Shown here: positions 1-12,396 of the stretch, piece after piece
Numbering within the stretch: the first letter of the stretch is position 1
Layout: each line of letters begins with the position of its first letter
Made by a program: the position numbers and the translations under genes
Source: Colletotrichum lupini
Lineage: Eukaryota > Ascomycota > Sordariomycetes > Glomerellales > Glomerellaceae
Length of the DNA stretch: 64,000 nucleotides
Direction: 5' to 3'
Assembly (NCBI RefSeq): GCF_023278565.1
Contig: NC_064679.1
Span: 4,030,001 to 4,094,000 of the forward strand
Notes under the pieces: model-generated
The model's database searches: none
What the model was told of the DNA's origin: nothing
What the model saw: only the letters and a program-made list of their open reading frames with translations

Positions 1-1
1 C

Positions 2-3000
2 GACGACGATGACAAACTGGATTTCCAACGCCGGGCACTCGAAGTTGTGTTGATTTGTGCAGACACCTTCAACGTGGACAACCAATTTCAGCACGACATC
101 TTCTCCGAAAGTTCCGCCGTCTCGACTTTCTTCCAGTGCTGCATCGCTATCCAAGAAGTCCAAATATTACTTGGATCTGTGGATGCGTTTGTTCGCCATC
201 TTCATAGTCGTTGGCAACGAGCCTCCTACATTCACCACAGCTATCTAGCGAAGCAAATCTTGTCAGGCAGCAGTGCTGGACTTGATGATGCCATCAGTGC
301 CAATTGGTCTAGCTACGAGCCTAGCTACCAGTGGAAGGCACTCTCTGAGACGCATAGCTCGTGGTTGACCAGTGTTACTGCGTCTACAACCAGTCATCTC
401 GCTGTACAATTTAACCTTGTGACTGGCGAGCTCCTCGTCAATGGCCTTCCTCTCGACCATTTGCCTCAGAACTATCTCAGCCACCTGACATATCAGAATC
501 TTTTTGGGCGGCTTTCCCTTGAGATTCTGCCCACGGCAAAACCTGGGATGACGTTTTCCTCGAAACGATACTACGCTGGCCATGCTGTCAGCCTAGGCCT
601 TGACAATGAGGGAAATCTCTTGGTGCAGGCAACGCAGGGTCAATGGGAATTCGATCTTGTCCCAAAGAGTTGTTTTGAAGGGCTGTTCCCTACCAAATTT
701 GCCAGCGACTTTGCTCATTGGTACAATTACGAGGATGGTTGCATCGAGTTTTGCGGCCTCAAAAAGCCATGGAATCATTCAACGTCCAATTGGAAGCTTC
801 TGAAAGACAGATTCACCGGGACCTGGGTGCTTAGGCGTAATGAATTGTGTCTGGTCAACGTCAACAGTCACTCTGCAAGGCTTATCTCGAAGATTCTCGA
901 GCCGTTAGAAGACCCCTTTTCGATCCACATCAATCATCACAAGGAGACTTCAATGATTTCTATAGAGCTACCTCGCGCTATGATGGAGTTCAGCCTCAAG
1001 CAAGGGGAGGCCTCCATAATGTCGAGACAATATCGTGGCATGTCGGTGGACCCAAATCAGGCAGTCGGAACTCTGATCGGTCTGAAAGACAAGTTGGTTC
1101 TCAAAGTCGACCAACTCCCACATCCTGCTCTCCCTGTCGGGCGCAAGATCATAGTGCTCGAAGGAAATCTTTCGTTCTTGAAAAAGGATGGCCATGTCGA
1201 AGTCACTGTTAGCAAGGGTTTTGCATCAAGGGTTCATGCCTACGACGTGGACGATACACTGAATAGGCTCGTGAGCAATGGCAGTCGACAGAGCAAGCTG
1301 TATCTCTGTTACCTACACTCCTTGACATCTTTTGTCATTCCGGATCCTCTTACGCACAGAACGGGTACCGAAGAGGCTTTGTCGATTCTCAGCTCTGCAT
1401 CAGTCAGCTCTTTTGATGTGCTGACACCTGAGAACGCCAGACTTTTGACTGAGATTTCTCGTCTGACTCCATGCCGACGTTACTATCCAGTCAACGAAAG
1501 TGTCATGCAACAAGTTGACTGGAACTCGCAACTTGGCTCCTTATCCCAACACGGTCTATACCGGGAATATGTCGAGGCCATCTTCACGCAAAACAACCAA
1601 TCAAAGTTCCTTTATCCACTACAGGATTTCGGGTCACCCGAGTTGAAACCCATGAGTTCCCGACTTCTAGCACGGGACAATATCCGAACGGCAATGTTTC
1701 GGGTATCGGGGTTTGGCGCTGAGTGTTATACTATTGATCAAGACGTTGTCTACGAACCACGGGACCGGTCCTGCTCCCCTCGAGGGTTTCGAGCATATTC
1801 GGCGTCCAAACTCGTCTTTTTCGATCAGCCGATCCTGTCAATGCCAGTGTCAAGGTCCATGGAAACCTATCTATGGAACTTCCTTTCCGAAGGAATTACT
1901 ATACTGGGCCCACATTCACCTTTTTCGGTGGACGACATCACATACAATGCCGAATTACTGTCGAATTCCTATCAATTCATCGCGGAAAACTGGATTGCGC
2001 TACAGTCCAAGTTGAAGAGCATCAACAAGTATAAGCTGATGATCTGGCTGGCAACGATAGCCTTTGCAGAGAATGCAGACTTCGCGGTTATCCAAACCTT
2101 GGCTTCATTCAAGACAAGCAGCACTATCCACGCACTCTATGCACCTGTGTCAGATGGCTTTGATCTCTCGAATGGCAAGAGCTTCATGGATTCAACAGTG
2201 AGGCATGAGGTCATGAAAAATCTCAAGCCCTTCGATTCCTGTCCCGAAATGTGTATGCAGCAAATGGCCTACGAAGACGACCATTCATTCATGAAAAGGC
2301 GAGAGAGCGAATTCCTCAGCAACAGAAACATTGTTCTGGAAACCTTTCTCAACATGATAGAGTCTCAGTGGTCTTGTCGCGTTCCGAACCTGCCCGCCGG
2401 CTACAAAAAGACGAACAGTTGGCATCAATATATAGACGTGGGTAGTGCGATGGCAAGCATCAGGGCCCTTTTCCAAACCTGGTACGACAACCTTCAATTT
2501 GAGAAATACCTTCGAGAGGTAGCTTGCTTCTTGCCGACTGCAGTCAGCCCACTAGAATTGGCGGTGCCTCTGCTGGTAACAACAGACTGGCCCACATATG
2601 ACCAGCCTCGGTTTCTGACCGAAAACTCTTTGTTCATGAATTCTCCGCCACCTTCACTGAGCGAGAAGGTTTGGACTTTGGATCACGATTCATTTAGCAA
2701 GCATTCCAAAAGAGGGTATAGATTACCCTCGCTGCTTTCCCGGCTTCGTGTTCGTCACCGCAAGCTCGGTCAGTACGAGAGACATTACGTGGAGGCCCTG
2801 GCTTCAAGCATGGAGGCTTTAGAACGTCGTCAGTTGTCGGAAGATCATTACCGCACATCGCCAGAAGAGATAGCGAAACTGGTGGTTTCTTACCTGTATC
2901 GCTGGCAAGCGATTGTTCAGGAGACGTACGAACTCATCGTACGCCGCCTTCTGAGCTGCGATGAAACAGGTTATTCAAGAGTACCCACCTTATTACCTGG

Positions 3001-6000
3001 CTTCTACCAGTATCCGAGACTCTCAACATCCACCCTTCTTCGCAGACTAAATCATCTACATCGTGACTCAACACCAACTCTTTGGAAGCTGGCATTGACG
3101 CAATTTGCCATCGCACTCACCCAGTTTCAACGAGCGAAGCGGATGCTGGGTTGCTTAGAAGACCCAGCTGCATTGGCGAATGAGTTGCGCAATCCTGGCC
3201 ACACGAACTGGTCCCCTTTGAAGTACCCAGACACTCTGCTGCTAGAGATTGAGAGCGGCTTGATAGTCAGGGAGGTGCAGGAAGAAATCGCGGAAAGCAT
3301 GAGAAGTCCGCCCGACGATGAGAATGCTGTCATGCAATTGAACATGGGCGAAGGCAAGTCGTCGGTCATTGTGCCGATTGTGGCAGCCTTTCTTGCGGAC
3401 GGAACACGACTTGTTCGGGTTATTGTGGCAAGGCCTCAGTCAAAGCAGATGCTTGAAATGCTCGACTCGAAGCTTGGGGGCCTACTTCAAAGACGCATTT
3501 TCCATATGCCCTTTTCTAGGGCCGTCAAAGTCGGGCCCTCAGAGGCGATGGCTATTCAACACATTTTTGAAGAGTGCATGGATTCTGGAGGGATCCTGTT
3601 AGTTCAACCAGAGCATATTCTCTCGTTCCAGCTTATGGCGATTGAGACAGCCATTTCTGGGAGTGTGAGCGTTAGTCGAATGCTCGTCAGTTCCAAGGAC
3701 TTTCTCGACAGAGTTGCTCGCGACATTGTGGACGAAAGCGATGAAAACTTTAGCGTCAAGTTCGAGCTGGTGTACACCATGGGTACTCAGCGGCCTGTGG
3801 AACATAGCCCGGAGCGATGGGTATGCATACATCAGGTCCTTGAAGTCATGAGGAGGTTGCTGCCTGACATCCACAAGAGATACCATGGCTCCTTGGAGGT
3901 TGCTGGAAGAAATCGTGGCTGCTTTCCTAGAACGCGAATCTTGCGCGACGACGCGAAGGCTACCTTGCTCAATCATATGGCTCGTCATCTCAGCGAATCT
4001 GGATTGACTGGACTTCCGATGGGAACCCAGTCTGCCTCCATTCAACAGGCGGTTTACACCTACATCTCCAAGACGAGCCTCATAGAGTCTGAAGTCGATG
4101 CGGTCGAAATGTCAGATATCTGGTTGCCAGCTACGCAAAACAGCATCCTACTACTACGAGGGCTCATTGCCGGCCAGATTCTCAGTTTCGTCTTCTGTCA
4201 AAAGCGATGGAGGGTCGATTTCGGCCTCGATCATAATAGGCGGCCACCTACACAACTTGCAGTGCCATATCGAGCAAAAGACAATCCCAGCGCCCGCTCC
4301 GAATTCAGTCATCCGGATGTCGTTATTATTCTAACATCGCTGAGTTATTACTATGGCGGCTTGACTGACTCCGATCTTTTCTTGAGTTTCGAGCATCTCG
4401 TTCGTTCGGACATGGCCGACATGGAATACCGCTTCTGGGTAGAGGACAGCCATCAACTACCTCTCGCATTCCATCAACTCCCTGGCATCAATTTAGAAGA
4501 TCGTCCACAGTGCATCGAACAGGTATTCCCATGTCTAAGACATTCCAAGGGTGTTATCGACTATTTTCTTCATCATCTGGTATTTCCCAAGGAAATGAAG
4601 GAATTCCCGCACAAGCTCTCTGCCTCAGGGTGGGATATAGGAGAGAGGACAGCAAATGCGACGACTGGATTCAGCGGGACAAACGACTCGAGAGCCTTTT
4701 TGCCGTTGAGCGTCAAGCAGCTGGACTTACTGGATCAGAAGCACACCAACGCTTTGGTACTCGAGTATCTACTTCAGGATGAGAACTCCGTGGCAATGAT
4801 TCCGGCAGCAGACAAGAACAGATTGAAGTCAGACGCCGAGACTCTCTTGGACATGGTTGTTGGGCTGAAACCCCCCGCTCGAGTGATTCTCGACGTCGGC
4901 GCTCAAATCTTAGAACTAGATAATCTCGGGGTTGCGAAAAAGTGGCTCGAGATGACGGAAGACAACGAGATGACACAGGCTGTTATCTTTTGCGATGAGC
5001 ACGATACTATTTGTGCTGTGGATCGCAGGGGCCGTGTCGAAAGCTTCCAGACTTCCCCGTTCGCCACTCAGACGGACGTCTGTCTTGTCTTCCTTGACGA
5101 GGCTCACACTCGAGGGACCGATTTGAAACTTCCGGCAGAATATCGTGCAGCAGTAACTTTGGGGGCAAACTTGACCAAAGACAGATTGGTTCAAGGTGAG
5201 TTCATATGGCTTGCATGAGCTAGGATTATCACTAATAGTTTGTCCTAGCCTGCATGCGAATGAGAAAGCTTGGGAAAGGCCAGTCGGTTGTTTTCTGTAT
5301 GTCCGACGAAATCAAGCATAAGATTGCTGCCCAGTCAGAAATTAGCGAGGCCTCAATTGAGGTGACTCATGTCCTGGAGTGGTCCATCTATGAGACGCTC
5401 ATGGATATGGAGCGAGGCATTTGGCTGTGGGCAAACCAAGGTCGTCGGTACCAGCAACATCGAGTCCTGTGGGACAACTGCATGATAGAGGGATCCACGA
5501 ACCTGACTGAAGATCACGCAGATCAGTTCCTTGAAGAAGAGGCACAGACTCTCGAGACTCGATATCGACCAGGTTACCAATTACCAGCCGGTTTGATGGG
5601 CGATGAAGGTACTGGCGATGCCATCACCGATAGGCTGCTGCAGTTTGGCCGTCACAATGCAGATTCTGCGACATTTCGAGAAGAACAAGAGCGGGAGCTA
5701 TCGCCAGAAGTCGAGCAGGAGAGAGAAGTGCAAAAAGCCCCTCCTGCTTCGCCTGCGAAACATCACCTACATTCAGACCTCCGCGCATTCATTACTGGCG
5801 GAACGCTCAATTTGCACTCGGGGGCATTCATCTCTGCCTTTCAGTCTCTGTCAGAAACCAGCGCCGCTCAACGCTACGATGTGAATAAGTTTCCTCAGGG
5901 ACTCTTGGTAACAACGGACTTTGCTCGAACAATCATTCCCATGGGAAAAAGTTCAGGTTATGTCTCGGATCTTTTCCAGAGACCTGTGCAGTGGGTTCTC

Positions 6001-6477
6001 ACGAGGGCTCGTGGGACTGACACTGTGATCATCATCAGCCCGTTTGAGGCTCAAGAACTCCTAGCAGAGATACAGAACTCCAGCTTTGTTTCGCTGCATC
6101 TTTATGCCCCACGACCTAACCTCGGGTTCCGTCCTTTGGATGATCTGAATCTCTTCACCATCCCGCACCAAAGACTTCCTCAGAACTTCCCTATTCGACT
6201 TGTCACTGAGCTGAACCTATTTTCGGGTCAACTTTATGTCAAGTCAATGGATCAGTACCGGGACCTACGGCGCTTCCTCACGTTGGAATCGGATGACTCA
6301 AGGGTCGATCATGAGATTGAACTACCACAAGTAATCGATCAGGGGTACCTCGTGCAATTCATCAAAGTCGTTTTGATGAAGATACGGAGAAACTGTGAGT
6401 CAATTGACAAGACTCATGTGGGCCGAGTATTGGAGCAGAGGACTTTGGATGCTTCGGATTTCGAGGACGGCACCTAG
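2..6477 (+). CDS. Giant DUF6606/DUF3638/DUF3645 protein, 5' truncated by window
   Basis: The frame is open from base 2 with no start inside the window, so the N-terminus lies upstream; 2140 residues are visible. Exons are 2-5195 and 5249-6477. The 53-bp intron (GTGAG donor, ACTAAT branch, CCTAG acceptor) keeps the frame, which otherwise stops at 5218. Around 3341-3370 is a Walker-A-like GEGKSSV, typical of DUF3638. At about 4310-4380 is a DUF3645-like stretch (ILTSLSYYYGGLTDSDLF). At 5092-5121 is DEAHTRGTD, and directly across the intron a QACMRMRKLGKGQS motif resembles helicase motif VI. These proteins are usually about 3000 residues in fungi and are often labelled ubiquitinyl-hydrolase-like in databases; the biochemical role is not established. 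It converges with the NmrA-like gene, 268 bp apart. The family assignment is strong; any function is inference. Confidence 0.9.
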
Positions 6478-6745
6478 ATGCAAAAGTGCTCATTTGGGAT
6501 GATAGATAGTCTTTCCTATCAAAGAAAGCATTCAGAACCTTGGTCTTTCACTAAGGTAGAAGGTACAAGTTACTTCAACATTACATTTCCTCCACTCTAT
6601 CAATCAACCTATATGTATCCCGATACATAATCTCATTGATGTCCATGCAGAATGATCATAATTCTTCTTGCTTTATACAAGAGAATCTCCTCTTTCTTTC
6701 TTTGCTCGACCATCTCACTTGAGGGAACCTCTCCCCAGCCCTAGA

Positions 6746-7753
6746 TCAAACTCGCTTTCCATCCTGATCGTATTCTTTCTCCACCCAAGAACCAAAGTCC
6801 AGCATCCCGGAGTTCTCTCGCTTCACAGCCGCGATATCGACCCCAAAGCCATCAGTGTAGAACCATCTGTACATGGCGCCGAACTCGGGGATCATCCAAT
6901 GCAGGAATCTAACCAGAAACTGGAACGTCTCTGGGATTTCCGTCCCCTTCTTAGACTTGAAGATAGCACTAGCAGCTTCCAGCGTAAGCTCGTCACCAGC
7001 CAAAGGAATCTGCCTGCCGGCGAATTCTTGGGGATGAAGGAATGCCTTCGCGGCGGCTCGTCCTACATCCTTGACAGAAACCAGTTGGAGAGGCTTATCC
7101 TTGACCGCGACTCGCCATGATGTAGCCATGATCTTGATGCCCATTCCCGGCTCCATGTTTTCCATAAATGCAACAGGTCGAAGAATAGTCCAGTCCATCT
7201 TGCCGCGCGCTTTCTCAACCAGGTGATGCTCGATGCGATATTTGCTGACGAAGTGAGATACACTAGGGACGTAGTTGTCGTATGAGCCGTCTCCGCCTCT
7301 GTCGATGGAGCTATATGTGAAGAACTTGATGTTGTTGGATAGAGCTGCATCAACTAGCGCTTTGCCTTGGGCTTCTTCGAGTTCTGCCGATGCTCCTTTG
7401 CCAATGGCCGTCTATTTGTTCATTAGCAACACAAGATGATTACTACAACTGAGGTTTTCCGAGAAACTCACTTGTACACTGAATAAGCCCCAAAGCTCAG
7501 TATTAGAAGAGCTCAATGCTGCTTTGGCGTCAGAGAAGATTGCGGGAACGTCGTTGAGATCGCCCTGAATGACAATGACCCCACGAGATGCTAAGCTTTT
7601 GGCTTTAGAAGAAGCAACATTGCGGGTAACGGCGATGATCTTGTAGGTGCTTCCGGTTTCGGACTCTAGAAGTGCATCAATCACGGCGCCGCCTTGTTTG
7701 CCGGTTGCACCAGTAACGAGGATCGCCCTAGTTAACTGCGAATCACTAGACAT
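6746..7753 (-). CDS. NmrA-like NAD(P)-binding protein
   Basis: A 315-residue protein from two exons (7753-7472 and 7411-6746) with a 60-bp intron (GTGAG donor, AATAG acceptor). The start chosen is MSSDSQLTR, because the Rossmann strand begins just after it. The N-terminus carries ILVTGATGKQGG, the GxxGxxG dinucleotide-binding loop of atypical short-chain dehydrogenases. Exon 2 has YSSIDRGG and then WTILRPVAFMEN, both typical of the NmrA/HSCARG group. Such proteins sense or reduce NAD(P) or act as redox-linked regulators in the cytosol; the substrate cannot be told. An ATG at 7948 is in frame upstream but adds a stretch unlike the family, so I rejected it. The full-length frame shows no damage. 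Confidence 0.88.
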
Positions 7754-8607
7754 GGTTGGAGAGATAATGTGTGGGTTCTGCTTGTCGATACTTGATAACA
7801 ACACTTGCATGTATTGTCGGTATGTGATAGTAGTGGTAGACCTGTAGAACTTGATACTAGATGATGTTAGAGTTGTTGATAATCTTTTAAAAGAAATGGA
7901 AGAGCAAGGAGACATCAGCTGCTTTATATCTTTAAAACCACCAGGCATGAGAGCCAGTGTTCATCCTCGAAATAAACCAAATGCATATTCAACTTCGCCT
8001 CTTCGCTTCTCGCGACAGCTCAATCGCCGGACTTCTAAATGATTGCTCATCAATTTTATCTCGTGGTGGTTGCAAACGAAAGGATGCTACCCCTGGCCTA
8101 GTGTAGTGAAACGATAGGTCTCGCGTGCCGGGCAAACGGACAAAAGCGCGTTTCTGCAGGCTTCCTATCAGCTTAGAAATCCGCACCCAATGCTGTTATT
8201 CTATTGGCTAGAAACATCATGAGAATGACGCTGCCCGCCAATGTGCCATTCTAGGGTGTTTGGATTCGTCAGCTGCATGGGTCATATTAGTCTTACCGCA
8301 TGTAGACCATGTAGCTGAGGGCTAACCCGATCGCTCGAATAGGGTATCGGTCTAGTGCCAAAAGGGTAGCTTAAATCGACGTGCATACAGGTATCTTTCT
8401 TTTGGGATTATAAGTCCAATGGGTTGGCGCTAGCCATGACAGCTCTCACGTGCAACGACATCATGAAAAGTCGATAAATAAACACAGGCGGGATAGGACT
8501 GGGTGAAGAGCAATTCCTCATGTCCTCGCTTGAAAGGATCTAGCAGCTGGGCATGTCATTTGCAAAATCAATGAGACGACATAAAATGTAGAAATATGAC
8601 TAAACAA
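7754..8607. other. Intergenic region upstream of NmrA-like gene
   Basis: This holds the promoter side of the NmrA-like gene and the 3' flank of the glycoprotein gene. An inverted CCAAT (ATTGG) sits at 8203-8207. I see no convincing coding sequence or repeat. Confidence 0.5.
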
Positions 8608-11600
8608 TCAGAAAAGCCCTCCAGAAGTCTCCGCCCCGAACAGATTCACTCGGATCCCAGCAGCCTTTGGAGCAGAACACTCCGTCCCATTCACACAGAC
8701 ATTGAAGCCACAACAATTGTCAACCAGACACACACCACCTCCAGCACAGGGCGATGTCGCGTTACACTGATCATACCCAACGCATCTACCCGTCCGGAAT
8801 CCAATACCCCCGCCCTCTAGAGTCTTGCCGCAGAGGCAGTCAGAGTCAGGGATGGAGGCTTCGGGTGGGTAGAACCGTTCTCCATCTTGCACGATGCAAG
8901 CGTTTGCATTCGGGCAGCATGCAAGTGCTGTCGGGTCCGTGATGTTGCGCTCGTACTCTGAGCCTGTTGAGGGTAGGGCCGTTATGTTTGCGAGTGAGAT
9001 GGGTGTAGTGGAGGTTCCAGCCGTGAAAGTGAGGTTCAACGTCTCAGTCGAGATGAGAGAACGGCAGACTTCCGTCTTGATAGTTGTGACACCGTATCCC
9101 TCAACAATATCACCTAGACCCGATCCAGAGCCCGAAGTCGAGTTCTTGAACGTTGCGGCCGAGAAATCGTAAAGGTTCATAAAGCTGTCAATGACAGCCA
9201 GGATTCCCTTGCCGGCATCAGAGCCAAGTTGTAATCCAGCATCGATGAAGGGCTGCAGAAGCTCGTCGACGTTGATAACACTGCCGAGTTGCTGGAAGAG
9301 CAGACTCCACACCGACGTGAGAGGTGGACAACTCCCCACCAGAGATCCCTGCGTCAAATGATCCAGAGTCTGTTGAACAGACGTCTCACACTCCATGGAA
9401 TCGCTCCCGCTTCCCGGGAATGCGCAATTCGCGACAAAGTCTCCCGTGGCATCTGGGAGAACAATGCATTGGGTATCACCTAGCGCGACTGATACTGGCA
9501 GATCAGCACGGGCAGGATTACCGCACTGGTCTTTGAGATGGAGAGTGATGTCGAATGCGTCTTGTGCCATCTCGGCCAACGTCCCTTTGAAAACGGGAAG
9601 ACGGCGAGGATTTGTGCCGTTTACTGGGATATCAGTAGTGTTTGTACAGGTCGAATTTGTCAGGGTGTTCAGTTGCTGGAAGAAACCAGAGATGAAGACA
9701 TCAATCTTGGGTGAGCAATTGGCCGAGGCAAAGTGCAAACCCTCGCTGTCGATGGAGAGCACGTTGCCGGCTTTGTCAAGGATTCCAAGTCTTGATGGGT
9801 CGGAGACGTCGACGAGAACTGGGTTGGTGGCATTGTCTATCAGGCGGAGGTACTGAACGGAGTGCGTAGTCTCATTGAGGTAGAACGCGTCGATGTACGG
9901 AGGAGTACGGTTAGTGACGTTCAGGAGAGACTCATGTAGCGATGCTGTAGGTGTTGGAAGGGCGTAGCACGAAGTCGCATTCTGCGCTACAATGACCGAG
10001 ATACCCGTGAAAGCGGAGTCATGAATTGAGGTTGAGGTCGCCGAGGTACTCGCCGGCGCAGATGAAAACCCAGTCGTGGATGATGAGCTACCTGCTGTCG
10101 AGGCTGTACCATTGACAGTGCTCACGAACGTGGCGCCGCCGGTCAGGCTGATAGCTGTCGGTGTTATCAGACTCAAAGAGCCTGGCGTCAGGGTACCAAA
10201 AATGGTCGAACCGCCGACGACTGTCCACGTTGAAGCCACACCATCAATGACACTAGTAATGATTGTCGGAGTAGCGGTTGCCGTGGGAGACCCTGCTGTG
10301 GCGTCGGACGAAGCGAAGATGGTTGAGCCTCCGATTACTGTCCAAGACGAGGCGATGCCCCCAATAACGCTCGTGATGACAGTTGCGCCGGGTGGTAGTT
10401 CGCCCGAAGCAGAAGGTGGGCTTGCAATCGGACTGATGGTAGAGCCACCGATCACCGTCCATGAAGAAGCCACTCCCCCGATGATGCTGGTCACAACGCT
10501 CGCACCAGGTGGCAGATCAGATGAAGCAGTCGTAGCGCTTGGCACTGGACTGACTGTTGAGCCTCCAATGACCGTCCATGAAGAGGCGACACCTCCGATT
10601 ATGCTCGTGACAACAACTACATCACCAGTTGTGGCCGGTGTAGGAGTCGAGCCCGTGGCATTTGTTGGGTTCACCATAGTCGAGCCTCCAATAACAACCC
10701 AGGTTGACCCGACCCCTCCTATCACACTCGTGATTACCGTGGCTGCCCCAGATACCGTCGGACTCGGTGATATCTCACTGGGGTTCACGGAGATGGTAGA
10801 GCCTCCGATGCCAGTCCACGACGAAGCAACACCGTCAATGATGCTTGTGATGATAGAGGGGGTAGCACTAAAAGTTGGAGATCTAGCGAGGGTTGAACCT
10901 CCGATGACCGTCCAAGTTGAGCCAACACCACCAACCACGCTTGTGATTACGCTGAATGCGCCAGTCTCTGTTGCAGATGGAGTCAGAGTAGGCGTTGGAA
11001 CTGCGCTCCCATTTGACGGAATCCCAACAGTTGTGCCTCCAATCACCGTCCAGGTAGAAGCAACCCCTCCATTGACGCTCGTGATGATGCTAACCTCAGC
11101 AGCTTGAGAGTGGCTTGGCGTGGACGTGAGCGAGGTCGAGTTGGGAGAACCGACAAGAGTTGAGCCACCTATCACGGTCCACGTCGAAGCATCCCCATTG
11201 ATGATGCTCGTGAAGACAGTGAAGGCACCCGGGGTGGTTTCTGGGGTCGGGAGTTGAGTCGGTGTGCTGCTGTTGGCGAAAGGGCCGCTGCTGGTGCTTC
11301 TGCCGAGCGTAACGACCCAAGTCGATGCCACCCCGCCGACATCACTCGTGATTGTGGTAACTGCAGGTGGAACAATGGGCGTACCGACTGTTGTTTGTTG
11401 GCTCGGAGCACCAGTAGTGCCAGAAAGCCAAGACAGACTCCAAGAAGACGATCCAGGAGCTCCAGTGATGGTCGTCGTAACCCCGTTGATAACCGAAGTG
11501 ATTCCCACCATGGACCTTGTAGAACTCGGCTCAGAGGCGCTCCCAAAAACCGTCTTGACTGTCGTGTAGTTCCCGTTGGTAATCGTAATCACTCTTGGCA

Positions 11601-12396
11601 CTGCTGCCGTCGATTCAACCGTCGTCCCAGGTTGCGTGGGCAAACTAACGGTAGAGTCTCCGATCAACGTTATAGTCGACACGAACCCAGATGCAGTCCC
11701 ACTAGCGTCGCCGGTGATAGTCTTCGTCGTGGAAAGCGGGACAGGCCGACCACCGCTGTCGCCGTCACTCACGGATGAAAGACTCTGCGCGCTGCTTGGG
11801 TTTGGGATCTCGGAGCTGTAGATATAGATCGTGCTGACTTGCGTTTCTGTGACTTGAACTGTGGCGGTCACCTCGCCCCAACCACACGTCGACGCTGTCT
11901 CGGATGGGATAGCTGGGCCGGGGAAGGAATAAGAGTAACCCCCTTCGAAAGTTGCGTGGGCTGTTGGAATGGTATGGGAATCCGAGGCTGCCGTGGCTGA
12001 TGCTGCGTTAGTTGCTCCGGGATCATCGACTTCAGTAGAGTAATCAGCTGCCGGCGTTGCCGTCGCATTTGCGTGGCAAGGTGCTCGAGGTGTTGGGTCG
12101 AGACTGAGAAGACAAGAGCACTGTGGCATATTAGTCCTCAATTCTTCACAATCAACAGGACTTGGCATGGGTAGAGTGCAACTTACCGCTGATGTTACGG
12201 ATAGGGCGGGATAACTCGTCGGCATAGGATCCGGTAAACCCGGCGTCCCAGTGGCGTCACCAGAGTTCAGGAGCATGGAGCAGTACATCGTCCCGTTGTG
12301 CCGCTCCATAGCCCGGAGGAGGTTGTCGCCGTGGCATCCATCTGCCACAGCCATTGCCGCGCCTCCTGCGAGAAGAATGAGAGATGAGACAAACAT
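8608..12396 (-). CDS. Secreted Ser/Thr-rich repeat glycoprotein
   Basis: The open frame is 1262 codons, but 12186-12121 looks like a 66-bp in-frame intron (GTAAGT donor, GGACTAAT branch, CCACAG acceptor). Removing it gives 1240 residues and joins VTSA to CSCL, a Cys-containing junction common in fungal secreted proteins. The N-terminus MFVSSLILLAGGAAMAVA is a signal peptide. Residues from roughly 330 to 720 hold about ten copies of a module reading ITSVIGGVASSWTVIGGST, separated by Ser/Thr/Pro-rich linkers of about 20 residues. The middle is rich in N-glycosylation sites. The C-terminal 100 residues are Cys-rich (CCPNANAC, CLCG, DNCCG). No GPI signal is evident at the end. The likely location is the cell wall or surface, possibly in adhesion; no named family is recognised. 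Confidence 0.85.
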   Translation of the reverse strand: MFVSSLILLAGGAAMAVADGCHGDNLLRAMERHNGTMYCSMLLNSGDATGTPGLPDPMPTSYPALSVTSAVSCTLPMPSPVDCEELRTNMPQCSCLLSLDPTPRAPCHANATATPAADYSTEVDDPGATNAASATAASDSHTIPTAHATFEGGYSYSFPGPAIPSETASTCGWGEVTATVQVTETQVSTIYIYSSEIPNPSSAQSLSSVSDGDSGGRPVPLSTTKTITGDASGTASGFVSTITLIGDSTVSLPTQPGTTVESTAAVPRVITITNGNYTTVKTVFGSASEPSSTRSMVGITSVINGVTTTITGAPGSSSWSLSWLSGTTGAPSQQTTVGTPIVPPAVTTITSDVGGVASTWVVTLGRSTSSGPFANSSTPTQLPTPETTPGAFTVFTSIINGDASTWTVIGGSTLVGSPNSTSLTSTPSHSQAAEVSIITSVNGGVASTWTVIGGTTVGIPSNGSAVPTPTLTPSATETGAFSVITSVVGGVGSTWTVIGGSTLARSPTFSATPSIITSIIDGVASSWTGIGGSTISVNPSEISPSPTVSGAATVITSVIGGVGSTWVVIGGSTMVNPTNATGSTPTPATTGDVVVVTSIIGGVASSWTVIGGSTVSPVPSATTASSDLPPGASVVTSIIGGVASSWTVIGGSTISPIASPPSASGELPPGATVITSVIGGIASSWTVIGGSTIFASSDATAGSPTATATPTIITSVIDGVASTWTVVGGSTIFGTLTPGSLSLITPTAISLTGGATFVSTVNGTASTAGSSSSTTGFSSAPASTSATSTSIHDSAFTGISVIVAQNATSCYALPTPTASLHESLLNVTNRTPPYIDAFYLNETTHSVQYLRLIDNATNPVLVDVSDPSRLGILDKAGNVLSIDSEGLHFASANCSPKIDVFISGFFQQLNTLTNSTCTNTTDIPVNGTNPRRLPVFKGTLAEMAQDAFDITLHLKDQCGNPARADLPVSVALGDTQCIVLPDATGDFVANCAFPGSGSDSMECETSVQQTLDHLTQGSLVGSCPPLTSVWSLLFQQLGSVINVDELLQPFIDAGLQLGSDAGKGILAVIDSFMNLYDFSAATFKNSTSGSGSGLGDIVEGYGVTTIKTEVCRSLISTETLNLTFTAGTSTTPISLANITALPSTGSEYERNITDPTALACCPNANACIVQDGERFYPPEASIPDSDCLCGKTLEGGGIGFRTGRCVGYDQCNATSPCAGGGVCLVDNCCGFNVCVNGTECSAPKAAGIRVNLFGAETSGGLF
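10190..11380 (-). repeat. Tandem protein-coding repeat, about 10 modules
   Basis: The repeat region of the glycoprotein. Nine clear modules and one weak outer copy share the core (V/I)TS(V/I)xGGxxS(S/T)WTVIGGST. Spacing varies from about 30 to 50 codons because the linkers differ in length and sequence, while the core is well kept at protein level. Flanking degenerate copies (ITNGNYTTVKTV, GITSVINGVTTT) suggest older expansion at the N-terminal side. Confidence 0.85.
12121..12186 (-). other. Probable in-frame intron of the glycoprotein gene
   Basis: 66 bp, a multiple of three with no stop, so it is invisible to ORF calling. It has the consensus donor GTAAGT, a CTAAT branch 10-15 nt before the end and a CAG acceptor. 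Splicing makes a continuous TSACSCLL sequence. Confidence 0.75.

Noticed and set aside
5196..5248. Frame break in the giant DUF3638 gene as a disruption
   Set aside because: A canonical 53-bp intron explains it and restores a family-conserved junction.
10076..11107. 343-codon plus-strand open frame opposite the glycoprotein repeats
   Set aside because: Mirror of the repeat modules on the other strand; periodic MVEPP-type pattern arises from the repeat itself.
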